Assembly (NCBI GenBank): GCA_963932145.1
Contig: OZ010611.1
Span: forward strand, 54,319,833 to 54,383,832
Length of the DNA stretch: 64,000 nucleotides
Direction: 5' to 3'
Source: Acanthosepion lycidas
Lineage: Eukaryota > Mollusca > Cephalopoda > Sepiida > Sepiidae
Part shown: one piece after another, positions 1 to 11,537 of the stretch
Layout of the letters: the number at the start of each line of letters is the position of its first letter
How positions within the stretch are numbered: position 1 is the first letter of the stretch
Translations under genes and position numbers: made by a program
Notes under the pieces: model-generated
The model's input: the letters and a program-made list of their open reading frames with translations, nothing else
What the model was told of the DNA's origin: nothing
Databases searched by the model: none

Positions 1-2547
1 GTCCATTCGCTTAATTTCAGCTATGGTCCAGATAAGGACATTAAAACTGTATTGCACCACTGGGACAGCCAATGTGTTTATAGCTGATATTCTATTTTTT
101 GAGTTTAGTTCAGTATTTAGTACCAGACGTACACGCCTGTAGTACTCTTTTCTTATTTTTTCCTTCATTTGGGGGTGTTGTATGCCATCTCCTTCGCTAA
201 TTCCTAGGTGCTTCATCATGCTCCAATTCCCTAATCTTTGTAACAAAATCTAAATCTATTAAGGGTGTTTCTGTAATTCTACCCTTCTTGGATGTTGCTT
301 TTGCACATTTATCTAATCCGAAGTCCATACCTATGTCGTCACTAAAATATTTTACAATATTGAAGAGGCCTTTCAACTCATTGTCGTCTTTGGCAAAGAG
401 TTTGAGATCATCCATGTAGAGTAGGTGATTGAATATTTTCTTATTTATTTTGTAACCATAGCTACTGTTCTTCAGTTCATGTGTAAGAGGGATTAAGGAT
501 AAACAAAACAGAAGGGGTGACAGAGAGTCTCCTTGAAAGATTCCACGTCGGATATTCAGACGGTTGGATATGGCAGTGACCCCGGTGTGACTAAGGTATA
601 GTTTGGTGTTCCACATTCCCATGCTGTGCTTAAGGAAATTTAATACCACAGGGGAGACTTTGTACATTTCCAAAGTCTTAAGGATCCAAGAATGTGGAAC
701 ACTATCAAAGGCTTTACGATAATCAATCCACGCTGCACTGAGATTTCTGCGTCGTCTCCTGCAATTTTCCAGGATCATTTTATTTATCAGAAGTTGATCT
801 TTGCAGCCATATGAACCTCTTCTGTATCCCTTCTGTTCCAGTGGGAGAATGCTGTTTGTTTCAAAAAAGGAATAAGTACGGTTCGTCAGTACAGACGTGA
901 TCAACTTATACGTTGTGGAGAGACATGTTATCGGTCTATAATTTTTCGGGTCGTCTGTTTCAGTTGTTTTTGGTATGAGGTATGTAGTACCTTCAGTAAC
1001 CCATTCCGGGATTTTATTGGGATTATTTACAAGCGTTGATAATGTTTTTGCAAGAATTTCATGGGTAGATGAGAGATGATACAGCCAGAAATTGGGCAAC
1101 TTGTCATTTCCTGGGGATTTCCATTTTTGGGATTTCGTTAGTGCTTGCCTAACATCATCTGTGGATATATTTACCCATTCTTGCAGAGGTGTATCCAGCA
1201 GTCGTTCTTCTTCACGCCGTATCCATTCTGCATTTGGGTTATATTCCTTTGAGCTGCTCCAAATATTTTCCCAAAATGTCTGTACATTATCAATCGATGG
1301 TGGCGTTTCGACATGTATAGATGTTTTTCCAATTTCCCTGTAAAATTTTTAAAGATCTGTTCGGAATATTTTATTTTGGCGATAGAACCTACAACGTTTT
1401 TCGTATCGTCTTGTTCTCTGTGCCTTTAGATGAAGTTTCTGTTTCAGCATTTCTTTGATTGATGGAATATCAATTAGGGATTTAATGCTATATTTCCGCT
1501 TGATCTTTTTGGATTTACGTGTGGAAATATTAGGGTTTCTGGTGAGCTCATCTAATATAGAAAGCTACATCTGATTTGTTTTATTTCTCGTATCAGTTTG
1601 GTTTTCGAAGCTGGTTCTCTGTGTCTGTTAATTTTATTTATTGTCTTGTCCCCAAGCTTCCGAGTCGCTGCTAGAGCTGTTGCGTATATGACGTTGTTAA
1701 CTTCTGTGATGTTTCCCGGTGGTTTATCTGTTAACAGTGTTTCCAGGGCAGCATTGTATATTTTCACGACGTGCTTGTTGGAATTCGTCATATGGATTTT
1801 CGGGAGCTGGTCTCTGTCTGACAATTGTATGAAAGTTACTCTGCTGAGTACTTGGATGACGTCATTTTTCGCTTCGGTGATTTCAGCTTCGTGGTTTTCA
1901 AGGAATTCTAACTTAATGTACCTGGAGTCATCTTCAGTGACAATTTCTGGAGAACTGCAGGTTGTGTCTAAGGTAGAGTCTTGGGTTTCATTTCCTGGGA
2001 GATTATTTCGTATTTCATTCGCTTTAGCGTCCACCTCATCCTCTGTCGCATTCCTTATTTCTACATTCGTCTCAATAGAGTTTGAGTGATGGGTCATAGT
2101 ATTTTGTCTTATATCTAATTTTATCTTATCTATTTCTGCCTTTGAGAGTCTGTTGTTTCGCATGATATCCCTACGGACATTGGCAAGCATGTTTGGATTG
2201 AGGTTAGGTCTTATATCATTTCCCACCATACTTCTCCATATTTGGTATGTTTGATTGGTGGTGTTCTTTGCTGGGTTTTCAAGTGCAGTGAAGAAGGATG
2301 TCAAGACTTCTCGATACTCTTCGCGGCTCCATTTCGTTCGTTTACTTTTTACTAGTCAATTTGGTATTGAGTCACTTGGTCCAAGGTTGGCGATAATCCA
2401 GGTTTGGTGACCTAGTGTCTCTTCGTGTGTGGAAGAGTTTGTTCCAGTGACAGACTTTTCGTCCTCAGACTGGTTCCTCTCTGAGGGACGCGGCCCTTGT
2501 TGTCCCGGTTGACGGCCGATCCGGTATGAAATATTATTCGTATTCAT
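1..2547 (-). pseudogene. R2/NeSL-like non-LTR retrotransposon ORF, broken and cut by the window edge
   Basis: Reads right to left. The N-terminal piece (2547-2356) ends at an in-frame TGA, after which the same frame runs to about 1552. A frameshift follows there, then an in-frame TAA near 1350. The reverse transcriptase segment (about 1300-215) shows a KSPGND-type entry motif, WIDYRKAFDSVPHSW, an FQGDSLSPLLF motif and the catalytic YMDD at about 407-418. Near 215-230 the frame shifts again and the thumb region (KHLGISEGDGIQH, then RRVRLVLNTELNSKN) continues to base 1. YMDD followed by LKLFA is typical of early-branching, restriction-like-endonuclease LINEs; the endonuclease itself would lie outside the window. 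Two in-frame stops and two frameshifts mean it is dead. The class call is from motif memory, so R2 versus NeSL is uncertain. Confidence 0.8.
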
Positions 2548-2852
2548 TGAAATTGGTAGAGATGCCTTTTAACCTTGACCGCCAAGGGGTAATTATGTTC
2601 AGGTTACCAGCTTTAGGACGAGTCTCGAAGAAGGTCCAAGAGCACGCCCAGATAATGAGATTGTGGGTTTATTAATATATCGAAGTTAGAATAGTTCATA
2701 ACAGTGTATGGTATCCAGTGGGGTAGACAATACTAAGTTTTAACTTAGTATAAGTCCAAGTGACCACTCCAAGGGGAATAATTAGATTTTAGTATATAGA
2801 CATAAAAAAAAGAAAGAAGGTAAATTGCATGGCACAAGTGACTTTCCACAAA

Positions 2853-2892
<40 letters not shown>

Positions 2893-3007
2893 CTGCTTTT
2901 TCATTTTTTCCTTTTCAGCTTTTTTTCTCATTTACTTTATCTCTTCTTCTTCTTCTTCTTTTTCTTCTTCTTCTTCTTCTTTTTCTTCTTCTTCTTATCA
3001 GGGCCTA

Positions 3008-3046
<39 letters not shown>

Positions 3047-3105
3047 CCTACTTCTTTTTAATTACTTTTCCATTCGTCTTTTTTCTTCTCCTTCTTCTCA
3101 ATTAC

Positions 3106-3174
<69 letters not shown>

Positions 3175-3175
3175 C
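2853..3175. repeat. Cluster of ATT, TTC, TC and TTG microsatellites
   Basis: Consecutive simple repeats: (ATT)n at about 2853-2890, (TTC)n at 2940-2998, (TC)n at 3013-3043, (ATT)n at 3107-3144 and (TTG)n at 3144-3174. Open frames here encode only Leu/Ser/Phe runs. Confidence 0.95.
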
Positions 3176-3955
3176 CTGTTGTTGTTGCTGAGGTTCGGGC
3201 TCACTAAACTTATTTATATTATAAAAACGGCCGTCACGTGAAATACATCCACCCTAACATTCATCGTAATATTGTTTCTGTTCTTGTCGTTAATATAACT
3301 TGTTATTGTCCTTGTTGTTATTTCCATGACTGTCGTTGTTTTTACCGTCTAAAAGAGGAGAGGCAGTTGTCTGACTCCATTTTCATAATTCCCGCTAATT
3401 ATGTTCAATACACTCGCTTGCTCGCGCAATGACATTACACTCACGCCTCTCGTAAGGATAAACTTCCATTGGCAATATTATTTTATTGTCTTCAAGAAGC
3501 CACCAACAGTCAATTCGGCCTCCCAATTCCGACAACTCCACCATCCTCCGCAAAAAAAAATTCCCAAACAAATCGAATCAAAATAGCCTATTTTCCACTT
3601 GACGTACGATCGATCGTTCGATTATTTGTTTAGGGACCCATTAGTTTCTCACTCCGGAGAAGGCTCCGGGGTTAGACAATTGAGGATGACATCTTTGCGG
3701 TCTGAGGTTCGATGATTCGTCTGATGGAAACAACGACTCTATTTCCACAAAGGAAACACAGACACTGTACAATGGTTGACATAAGAGTTTGGGACGCTAT
3801 TCCCTATTAAAACTGCTTTATTCTGAATTTTTACAAAATTATTTAAGGGATTCGAGCTATTAAAGGACAGTGCATTTCATATTTTCTTATAATCAATTCG
3901 CCCCGAGCAGGGTGATAATGCCACTAAGACATAATGGTTTACTGGGAATGAAAGA

Positions 3956-3956
<1 letters not shown>
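3176..3956. other. Stretch with no recognisable gene
   Basis: Non-repetitive AT-rich sequence with short frames of 60-65 codons that resemble nothing I recognise. No splice-supported exon, RNA gene or transposon end is apparent. Confidence 0.5.
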
Positions 3957-4024
<68 letters not shown>

Positions 4025-4269
4025 AATGTAATGAGAACGAAAATACTATATAACTGCTAACATTCACAGCATTAATTCAAAAGAGGGCTCAATACCGAGA
4101 ATAGCGCAATAATTCATAACCATTTTTTATTCCACCAGTCGAGGTGCAACTAAATGCATCGAAACAAGGTTGCATCTTTGTAGTGAGTAAATTGATTGTT
4201 TCTGTCTATATGAAAAAATTATTATTTTATATATATATAATAATAATTTTTTCATAATATATATATATA

Positions 4270-4308
<39 letters not shown>

Positions 4309-4333
4309 AAATATGGCCTGATGATTGCGTTTA

Positions 4334-4382
<49 letters not shown>
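3957..4382. repeat. (TA)n tracts around a dispersed modular element
   Basis: (TA)n at 3957-4021, 4259-4305 and 4337-4382 bound two modules. One (4022-4100) includes GGGCTCAATACC. The other (4139-4190) contains TGCA..TGCATCGAAAC, a decayed hammerhead-like arm. The same two modules recur at 11230-11470, where the first is inverted relative to the second. At 4318-4324 CTGATGA is followed by only half a stem before (TA)n takes over, so a ribozyme-like core is cut by the microsatellite. Confidence 0.6.
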
Positions 4383-4387
<5 letters not shown>

Positions 4388-4559
4388 TATTTTTAAAAAA
4401 TTATTAGAATTAAATTGAATTTAAAGTGTCAAGCTCTGTTTCATCTGCAAGCGAAATTTCTACTTTTGTATCAAGCACTGTTTTCAAAAATAAAAACAAA
4501 AATACTAAAGAACTTCGGATTATTTACCTAAAGAGTTCTCTCCTATTTTCTATATATTT

Positions 4560-5016
<457 letters not shown>

Positions 5017-5019
<3 letters not shown>

Positions 5020-5109
5020 TAACTAGACTCGTTTCGAAAAACCCTCGTACTTTCCCTGACGATCCGTTTAGTTGAAACCTAGGTAGGTTTGTCTGGCTCA
5101 CTAGATGTA

Positions 5110-5110
<1 letters not shown>
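5017..5110 (+). repeat. Hammerhead-like dispersed element, CCTAGGTAGG family
   Basis: Sits between two (TA)n tracts (4979-5016 and 5111-5169). Contains CTGACGA, a short stem-like segment, then GAAACCTAGGTAGG, with GTCTGGCTCACTAG downstream. The same family recurs near 45590, 45915 and 54340-54690. The stem II segment here is imperfect, so this is a decayed ribozyme core at best. Confidence 0.5.
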
Positions 5111-5173
<63 letters not shown>

Positions 5174-5287
5174 TAATGATCCGAGTTGAATTAAACCAGG
5201 AAACAGTAGTATTAAAATAAGTGCTCAATACGCATATAAGAAGATAAAAATTTGAACATATAGAGCTTTTAAGTATTTAGGAAATCA

Positions 5288-5341
5288 GTCGATTACGCTA
5301 CCTTGGTTTCAACCTTTAGGTTTCTTCAGGCAATTTCGGTC
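5288..5341 (-). ncRNA. Hammerhead ribozyme-like motif, type I order
   Basis: On the minus strand CTGAAGA (plus 5323-5329) is followed by a perfect 4-bp stem II hairpin AACC-TAAA-GGTT (5311-5322), then GAAAC (5306-5310). Next comes a tiny stem III (AC...GT) ending in the cleavable triplet GTA. The outer stem I is only partly complementary (GC/GC inner pairs plus a distal block). CTGANGA and GAAA are the invariant hammerhead core. Adjacent sequence carries GTGCTCAATA (5222), shared by similar elements. Activity is inference. Confidence 0.6.
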
Positions 5342-5964
5342 AATTGATTTCTTAATGATTTATTTTTTTAATGATAAAAAAATTTATGAACGGTATATTT
5401 TTTTGAAAAAATAAATAAATAAATAAAAGCATGATGTGGAGTGTGGTAAAAAGTTGAGGAGGAGGAGAACTTCGAGAAAATCAAGTGCGGTGGAGATTAA
5501 ATGAAAAATACATATGTTTTGTTTTTTTTCATCCCACTTCAAATGAACTCAAAAGGAACATTTTAGTATTAATACAGCGGGTCATATTTTCCGATCCCTG
5601 ATTTTAAAGTTTAAGAGAAATTAGCTATAATAAAATTTTCAGACCCACAGAAAAAATGGAGAGAGAAGCTGTGGGATCAGGTTGAGATCATAGACAAAGA
5701 ACATTCGGAAAATTTGTAAACTTAAGGAATCAACACATATGCTAGGCCACAAAAATCTCCTGAGCCGACCAAGCATAAAAATGAATACAATATGGGAACT
5801 AGTAATAAGCACAGCCAGAGAAAAAGCGATAATAACAACAAAAATTGCAATATGAGCTCTGGTAAAATAGGAAATGATAACAGCAAAAATTGCAATATGA
5901 GCACTGAAAAATGGTTGCTGAAGACATTAGGTTTATAATACCCAGAAATTCATACACAGATGTC
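5342..5964. other. Stretch with no recognisable gene
   Basis: AT-rich sequence with a short (AAAT)n at about 5408-5427. The short minus-strand frames at 5722-6110 match no family I know and run into the SINE that follows. Confidence 0.5.
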
Positions 5965-6275
5965 CTCAAGGACACATGACACAGTGGATAAAGGCGTTGG
6001 TTAGCTCCAGTGACAGGACCCAAATAGTGTGAGTTCAATACCCGGTTAAGGCAGTGAAGAACTTGGAGAGGGAAATTAACAGGAGATAACTGATAACTAA
6101 ACATTGGCACGCGGAACTAGAACAGTCTACCCCCAGTGAGCGAAATAAAGGGTTAAGTTCGACATTCTAACCTGAAGAAGGCCGGAGCGTACAAAAGCCG
6201 AAACGTTGTAATAAATATGGCAACAAAGAGGAGGACAATAGTCCGAATAAGGTAAATAGTGTATATAGACAGATA
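5965..6275 (+). mobile_element. tRNA-derived SINE, family 3 (tail carries CTGAAGA..GAAAC)
   Basis: The head GGACACATGACACAGTGG with an A-box-like region and B-box-like GAGTTCAATACCCGG resembles a Pol III promoter. The body includes GAACTAGAACAGTCTACC. The tail has CCTGAAGA, a GC-rich segment and GCCGAAACGTTGTAATAA, then AGTCCGAATAA and TATATAGACAGATA. A second full copy is at 56850-57165. Reverse-oriented tails of this SINE form the tandem arrays at 9642-10015 and 30988-32490. Confidence 0.75.
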
Positions 6276-6279
6276 CCCC

Positions 6280-6440
6280 AGAAAAAACCATCTTCGTCAA
6301 TCTAAGACATACTCTTTCTAATTTAATGTACCAGAAGTTTTCAATCGGATTAAGGTCAGGCTAACAAGCCGTCCACTTCTTCAAACATATTTCTTTTAAA
6401 CGTCTTTTATTCAGATACTCATTATTTTTCTTTGAAAATG
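6280..6440 (-). pseudogene. Tc1-like transposase fragment
   Basis: The minus strand encodes PDLNPIENFW, the signature around the third catalytic acidic residue (E) of Tc1-family DDE transposases. A stop lies just upstream and frames are broken on both sides. Only a few dozen codons are recognisable, so it is a relic. Confidence 0.6.
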
Positions 6441-6639
6441 AAATGAAACAATGCCATTAATAAAAAAATTAAAAATTAAAAATTATAAAAAAAGATTTCG
6501 ATTCCTCTTTAAATATCGGTCTACATCTGTCTTCATTAGTTTTCTGCGCTGAACGAAATGTAGCAATGCCGTCATAAAAATCTTCTAAAAAGTTTGGATT
6601 CTCTTGTACAAGTGTACATTTCTTTAATGAAAATATAGT

Positions 6640-6728
6640 TTAATTAAGATTTGTTGATCATCTGAAAAATAGAGACAATTGTTTAGAAATATTATCTTAG
6701 TGGTTCACTTACTTTTGCACAGAACTGT

Positions 6729-6797
<69 letters not shown>
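6640..6797. repeat. Tc1-like terminal sequence followed by (TA)n
   Basis: AATATTATCTTAGTGGTTCA at about 6689-6708 and the following ACTTACTTTTGCACAGAACTG match, with few changes, a terminus at 35699-35742 that lies beside a Tc1 transposase relic. I read it as a transposon end. A (TA)n tract runs from 6737 to 6797. Confidence 0.5.
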
Positions 6798-6799
<2 letters not shown>

Positions 6800-6829
6800 T
6801 CTTATTTACAATTAAATAATGTTATTTTA

Positions 6830-7200
6830 GAAATGTTTCTTTTTTTTTAGAGAATTTTGATCAAATTATTTTACATCTATTACCTCCAACCCCACATTTA
6901 ATTTTATAAAATCTAGTCGAATTAATTTTTGTATGGCATAATTCGTATTCGTTATAAACAGAACACCTTGAAGAATTTAAATCATTCATTTGTTTTTTGG
7001 AAAACTGGATTCAGTTACAAAAAAATCTGATTTGCATCGTAAGATAAAAACTCAATAAAACTAGATCATTATTTAATTAGAAAGAATTTTAGTTCCTTTT
7101 ATAAATAATATATATTATAGAAACTATTGTCTTCAGAAAAATGTTTTCCATAAATAACTAACTTTTATAATAATTGTTTTCATTTTCTTTTAATTTAATT
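6830..7200. repeat. Dispersed repeat shared with 35055-35335
   Basis: Blocks such as AGAATTTAAATCAT, TTTATTTAATTAGAAA and AGTTCCTTTTATAAATAA occur in the same order at 35055-35335, next to Tc1-like sequence. Probably the body of a Tc1-related element; coding capacity is not recognisable. Confidence 0.45.
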
Positions 7201-7512
7201 AGAATAATTTATAAAGTTTTAAATCTTTTAAAATTCTGTATTAATTGGTACAGGTTAAATGCTTTGTTTATTACGTAGAAACTATATTTAATAATCATAA
7301 AAGGAAAAGCTTACTACAATTCAGCAAATTTAAAAAGAAGTATTATTTTTTGTGCGTATATATAAACGTGCCGATATTTGTAATTATGGTCGCCCACACA
7401 CGACTTTATCCGAAAAGAAGAACGGTGAATCTAGTAAATTTAAAGCGAGAATACCTAAAATTAAAAAATAAAACATTAGAATATTTTTCTGAATTTTTAA
7501 GATTGCTTAGTA

Positions 7513-7592
7513 TTAGGTTGGTGCAAAAATAAAGTCGTTTTCTCACATATGTTACTATGTGAGAAAACGACATTATTTTTGCACCAACCTAA
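7513..7592. mobile_element. 80-bp palindromic mariner MITE (MADE1-like)
   Basis: Starts TTAGGTTGGTGCAAAA and ends in the reverse complement TTTTGCACCAACCTAA, with TA on both sides (7511-7512 and 7593-7594), the mariner target duplication. Nearly the whole element is one hairpin (stem blocks AAACGAC and TCACATA). Length (80 bp) and terminal sequence match the primate MADE1 element, derived from Hsmar1-type mariner. A related, longer copy lies at 16207-16296. Confidence 0.9.
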
Positions 7593-7599
7593 TAGATAA

Positions 7600-8319
7600 A
7601 AAAATATATAAAAAGGCATTCACGTCATATTCGTTAATTTTTACAAAAATGTCTCTCCTAGAAAAAAATTAGTTAAATTTTCCAAACATTAAACTGGCAA
7701 TAAACCTGTCAACTCCTCATAAAAACATTCACATCCATATTTAAAAAGTATTTTCTGCGATATTTTAAGCTAAAAGTAAGTAATATTTGTTTCAAATCAT
7801 ATTAATTAAACTTGAAATCAGCTAATCATCTTCAATTCAGATTTCAGCAAAGTATTTTTTAATAAAGGGAAGAACTGCGAGAATTGTAAATATGGCCCAA
7901 AACAGCCATTTTTAGCAAATAAAAAAACATTCTGTTTCAATCATTTGAAATACAGCAAAGTATTTTGCTTATTGAAAATATTTAATTTAATCTATTAGCT
8001 TGGAAATTAAAACTAAAATAAAAGCATTAGGTATGATTTTTCAAACAAAAGCTATTATTAAATCTGACAACACTACTCTGTTTGTCAACGTGGCCAATTT
8101 TTTAGCAATTTTAGAAAAAAAACTTCTTTCAATCACTTTAAATTAGTTTTGAAATAAAGCAAAGTAATTTGCTTATTGGAAATATTAAATTTAATCTATT
8201 AGCTTCAAATTTAAGACTGAAATAGAAGATTCGACAAATATTTTTCCTTTTTACAAATTCATTTGAAGCTAAGACATCTCGTTTTTTCGTAGAGGCCCCT
8301 AGCTAATATATATATATAC
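7600..8319. other. AT-rich stretch without recognisable genes
   Basis: Contains loosely repeated blocks (AGCAAAGTA..TTTGCTTATTG near 7965 and 8160, with AATTTAATCTATTAGCTT after each), so an old tandem duplication of about 190 bp is likely. Nothing coding is visible. Confidence 0.45.
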
Positions 8320-8610
8320 ATTAAGAAATGGACAAAGTCCGACAATTTTATTTATTAAAGACATTTTTTTTATTTTTAACGTTCTTTTTATAGATACAAG
8401 TATTTAAGTAAATGCTCTGTTTATGATAAACAGTATTAAATAACATTTACCGGCCTGAATGTCCGAGAAATTTTCATAGAAAATATTCGTCCTTGGATTC
8501 GAACCTGCATCCTATACGGAACCGTCATTTACGCTGACGTGCCTAATCGCTCGGCTACCAAGGATCGTTCGGTAGGCGAGGTCGATTGAAGTTTATAAGC
8601 AGTAAATTCG
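8320..8610 (-). mobile_element. tRNA-derived SINE, family 2, copy 1
   Basis: On the minus strand the head reads CCTTGGTAGCCGAGCGATTA with a B box GGTTCGAATCC about 50 bp later, a tRNA-like Pol III promoter. The body shares ATGTCCGAGAAATTTTC and ends near CATTTCTTAATG. Four other copies lie at 39940-40200, 55837-56145, 57380-57622 and 61335-61575. This copy lacks the extra TTTGACAG block beside the B box that the copies at 55837 and 61335 keep. Confidence 0.85.
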
Positions 8611-9600
8611 ACCTTGCTATCTGATGGAGATAGATAAATATATAGATATAAAAGTTATCTTAGTACGGCACAATTCCAAATAGACTTTAAGGAATTCGTG
8701 TCGAAAGAGTGTACTGAACAAGTCTTCAAAATCAAGAAGTGATGCTAGTCTTGAAAAATCAACATTCAAAAAATAAAACCTTTTAGCTGGGTTTGAACAG
8801 TGACCGATCTCTGACAGATAATTCCGTCTCTCACCGCAGCAGCTCCTCCCAATCACTAGAAGAAGATCCGAGATAGAAAGAAAAATTGATCAAAATGAGT
8901 AAAATGAAGAAAGAAGCAAATCAGACAGAATACAGCAAAATGTAAAAATAGGAAATAAAATAGGGCAATAAAAAGAAGCCATAGTCCGGTCAATTAATAA
9001 CGAAAAAAGAATAAAGGTAGAAATAGGCCCAAAACAAAATAATCGCTGGGTGAGTAATTAATATCAAATGAACAATCTCGAACGCTTGAAAAAAAAAGCA
9101 AACGCAGCAAGTAACCTGAGAATTATTGTACCCGAAGTCTCTGTAATTTCCAAAAAGCATTTTCCCTTTACGACACGTTTTATAGCAGCACTTGACTTTT
9201 GTCGACGCTAACAGATCATTTAGAAAGATTTCGCTTTCAAGAAAGATCTTCAAATTCGGTTTCTTTTATCAGTTTTTACGGTTTTCTTTTTCCTTTTGTA
9301 ACTATAAATTAAAATATAGAATTCTATCAATGTGCGTCAAGTTGAAAGAACTTCTTAAATTATCATTTACCGTTCTTGATTTGTCTCTGCCTCAAGAGTG
9401 CTTCAAGAGAAAATCGAGATAAAATACAGTCAGAGAAAATTAGAAATTAAATGAAAAGCGCGGCTTTCTCTCTTTAGTATTTGTCTTTTCTTCTTTTTCA
9501 TTTTCTTTTTCTTCTGTTTCTCTCTATTGGGGTTGGCTCCGTCGTCAGAGATGGAATACGAAATTTACATAACCTGTAAAGAGTAAGACTTAACCAAAAG
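8611..9600. other. Stretch with no recognisable gene
   Basis: Short frames on both strands (up to 87 codons) match nothing known to me. Pyrimidine-rich sequence around 9480-9530. No transposon ends seen. Confidence 0.45.
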
Positions 9601-9641
9601 ACGTTATCTTTTGGGTATATATATATATATATACACACTAT

Positions 9642-10015
9642 CTGTCTATATTTCTGAGATGAGGTATTGTAATTATTTACGTTATTTTCATTATTCTGAC
9701 TACTGTACTCCCATTCGTTGCCATATTCACGACGTTTCGACCGTTGTACGCTCCGTCCTTTTTCGGGATCTGTTTATATTTCTGAGATGAGGTATTGTGA
9801 TTATTTGCACTATTTACATTGTTCAGAATGTTGTCCTCATATTCGGTGCCATATTCACGACGTTTCGGCCGTTGTAAGCTGCAGCCTTCTTCAGGATATG
9901 TCTATATTTTTGAAATGAGATATTGTAATTATTTACACTATTTACATTGTTCGGACTGTTTTCCTCATTGGTGTAGTAAGGCTTTTAAATTTGGGAACGT
10001 TCATGAATATTTATC
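9642..10015 (-). repeat. 128-bp tandem array from the tail of SINE family 3
   Basis: Anchors TCTGTCTATATTTCTGAG at 9642, 9770 and about 9898 give a 128-bp period, about 2.9 copies. Each unit is the reverse complement of the SINE tail and keeps the segment with CTTCTTCAG (minus CTGAAGA) and GTTTCGGCC (minus GGCCGAAAC). The hammerhead-like core is therefore still whole in these units. Confidence 0.85.
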
Positions 10016-10096
10016 AGGTAGTTGAAAGGTCAGTCAAAACATGTGGAGGACACAAAGCATCATAATCTGGTAAAAAGTAAGTGAGTAATATGCAAG

Positions 10097-10097
<1 letters not shown>

Positions 10098-10155
<58 letters not shown>
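10098..10155. repeat. (TA)n-(TG)n microsatellite
   Basis: (TA)n at about 10098-10116 runs straight into (TG)n to 10155. Confidence 0.95.
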
Positions 10156-10156
<1 letters not shown>

Positions 10157-11060
10157 TATGTCCCGTACAGGGATATATTTGAACGAAGTAGCTAAGTGGT
10201 TTTGGCTACTATAACCAAGTAGAATATGGTAGCAGTCATCGACTGGTACGCGTCGTAGTCGCAGGTAAGAAGTGTAGATCAATGGCGTAGTCCAATGGGT
10301 CTCGTTATAGACTTAGCTCTCAGACTAAGGTTCTGACTCTCCCACACGTCCGTCTGTATTTATGGCAGACACCAGCCAATCATATTCCAGTGAGGGGGAA
10401 CACAGGTGTATGCATATTCCATTATATCAGTAATTAACTTATAGCCGATTTCCAATTCCGAGCCGTTATCTAATACACCATCTGCACATCCAAGCTTGTT
10501 ATATAGGAATAAAGTGTCACTGCCGACACTTGAGTTTGAACATAGATCGCCAGTAAGCAAACACAGGCGATACCATCATTGAATGAAGTGAATTACGTGT
10601 CCACAGAGGAAACGCATATATAGAAAGTTGCGTCTGGATTGATTGCTGTTTATCCTCTATCCTCTATTACTATTCGGATCTCCATTTCTAGTCTATCCTC
10701 TATTACTATACAGAACGCTATTCTCTACTCTATTCACTATAATATTTCTCTATTCAGATCACAATACGGTGTTTAATGTTCGAGCGAGTATTATCGAGCA
10801 AGTACTATTAGTGCGAGTGATATTGTTCAACGACGTTACTATAGTTCTATCTGCGATTACAAAGTCTCTACTACAAAGAGCATTAAGAAAATGACAACGA
10901 ATGTTCGTTAGCATCCCCAAAAATGGTTATAGCACCCAGTATTAAAAAGTGGCAAGTCACTCACCGATCTTAAAATGACTCAAATGTGGTTCCCATAGTG
11001 AGGCACACGCTGTACAGTGGGTAATTTGATTTTTAGGGGGCATTCTAGAAAGAGTTATTA
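10156..11060 (+). other. Unclassified region, possibly a solo LTR or old insertion
   Basis: Base composition is more even than in the flanks. Near 10615 there is GCATATATAGAAAGTTGC, which could be a TATA-type promoter, followed by CTCTATTACTAT repeats. No polypurine tract, primer-binding site or matching second copy is visible, so the LTR idea is weak. Frames of 60-83 codons show no family motifs. Confidence 0.25.
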
Positions 11061-11173
11061 ACAGTGAATTTTTTTCTAGTGAATCTGTGTGACAATGAGT
11101 GCGAATGCGAGTTAATACTTACGTTGTTAATACTGTATATAGAGAACAAATCTTTGTGTATATGTATATTAAA

Positions 11174-11177
<4 letters not shown>

Positions 11178-11237
<60 letters not shown>

Positions 11238-11466
11238 TTTATCATATAAGCAGGATTGTTCATAATCATTTTCGATTCTCGCTCGTCGAAATGCAGTTGA
11301 AATGCACTGAAACCAAGTTGCATCTTTGTAGTGAATAAAATGGTTTTGTCTGTGTGATAAAATTATAATAAATAAATAATTATCACTCTACTATCGGTAT
11401 CGAGCCCTCTTTTGGATTAATGCTGTGAACGTTGGAATTTATATATTACTTTCGTTCTCATCGCAT

Positions 11467-11535
<69 letters not shown>
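11178..11535. repeat. (TA)n-bounded modular element, second copy
   Basis: (TA)n at 11178-11231 and 11470-11533 enclose the two modules also found at 4020-4230. The GTTGCATCTTTGTAGTGA module keeps the same strand, while the AGAACGAAA..GAGGGCTC module is reverse complemented. The swapped orientation shows the modules move or rearrange independently. Confidence 0.6.

Positions 11536-11537
<2 letters not shown>

Noticed and set aside
8500-8570. Functional tRNA gene
   Set aside because: A and B boxes are present but the sequence recurs five times with a conserved non-tRNA body, and acceptor and anticodon stems pair poorly; it is a SINE head.
10156-10620. Solo LTR
   Set aside because: A TATA-like word alone is not enough; no TG..CA ends with target duplication could be fixed. 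Kept only as an unclassified region.
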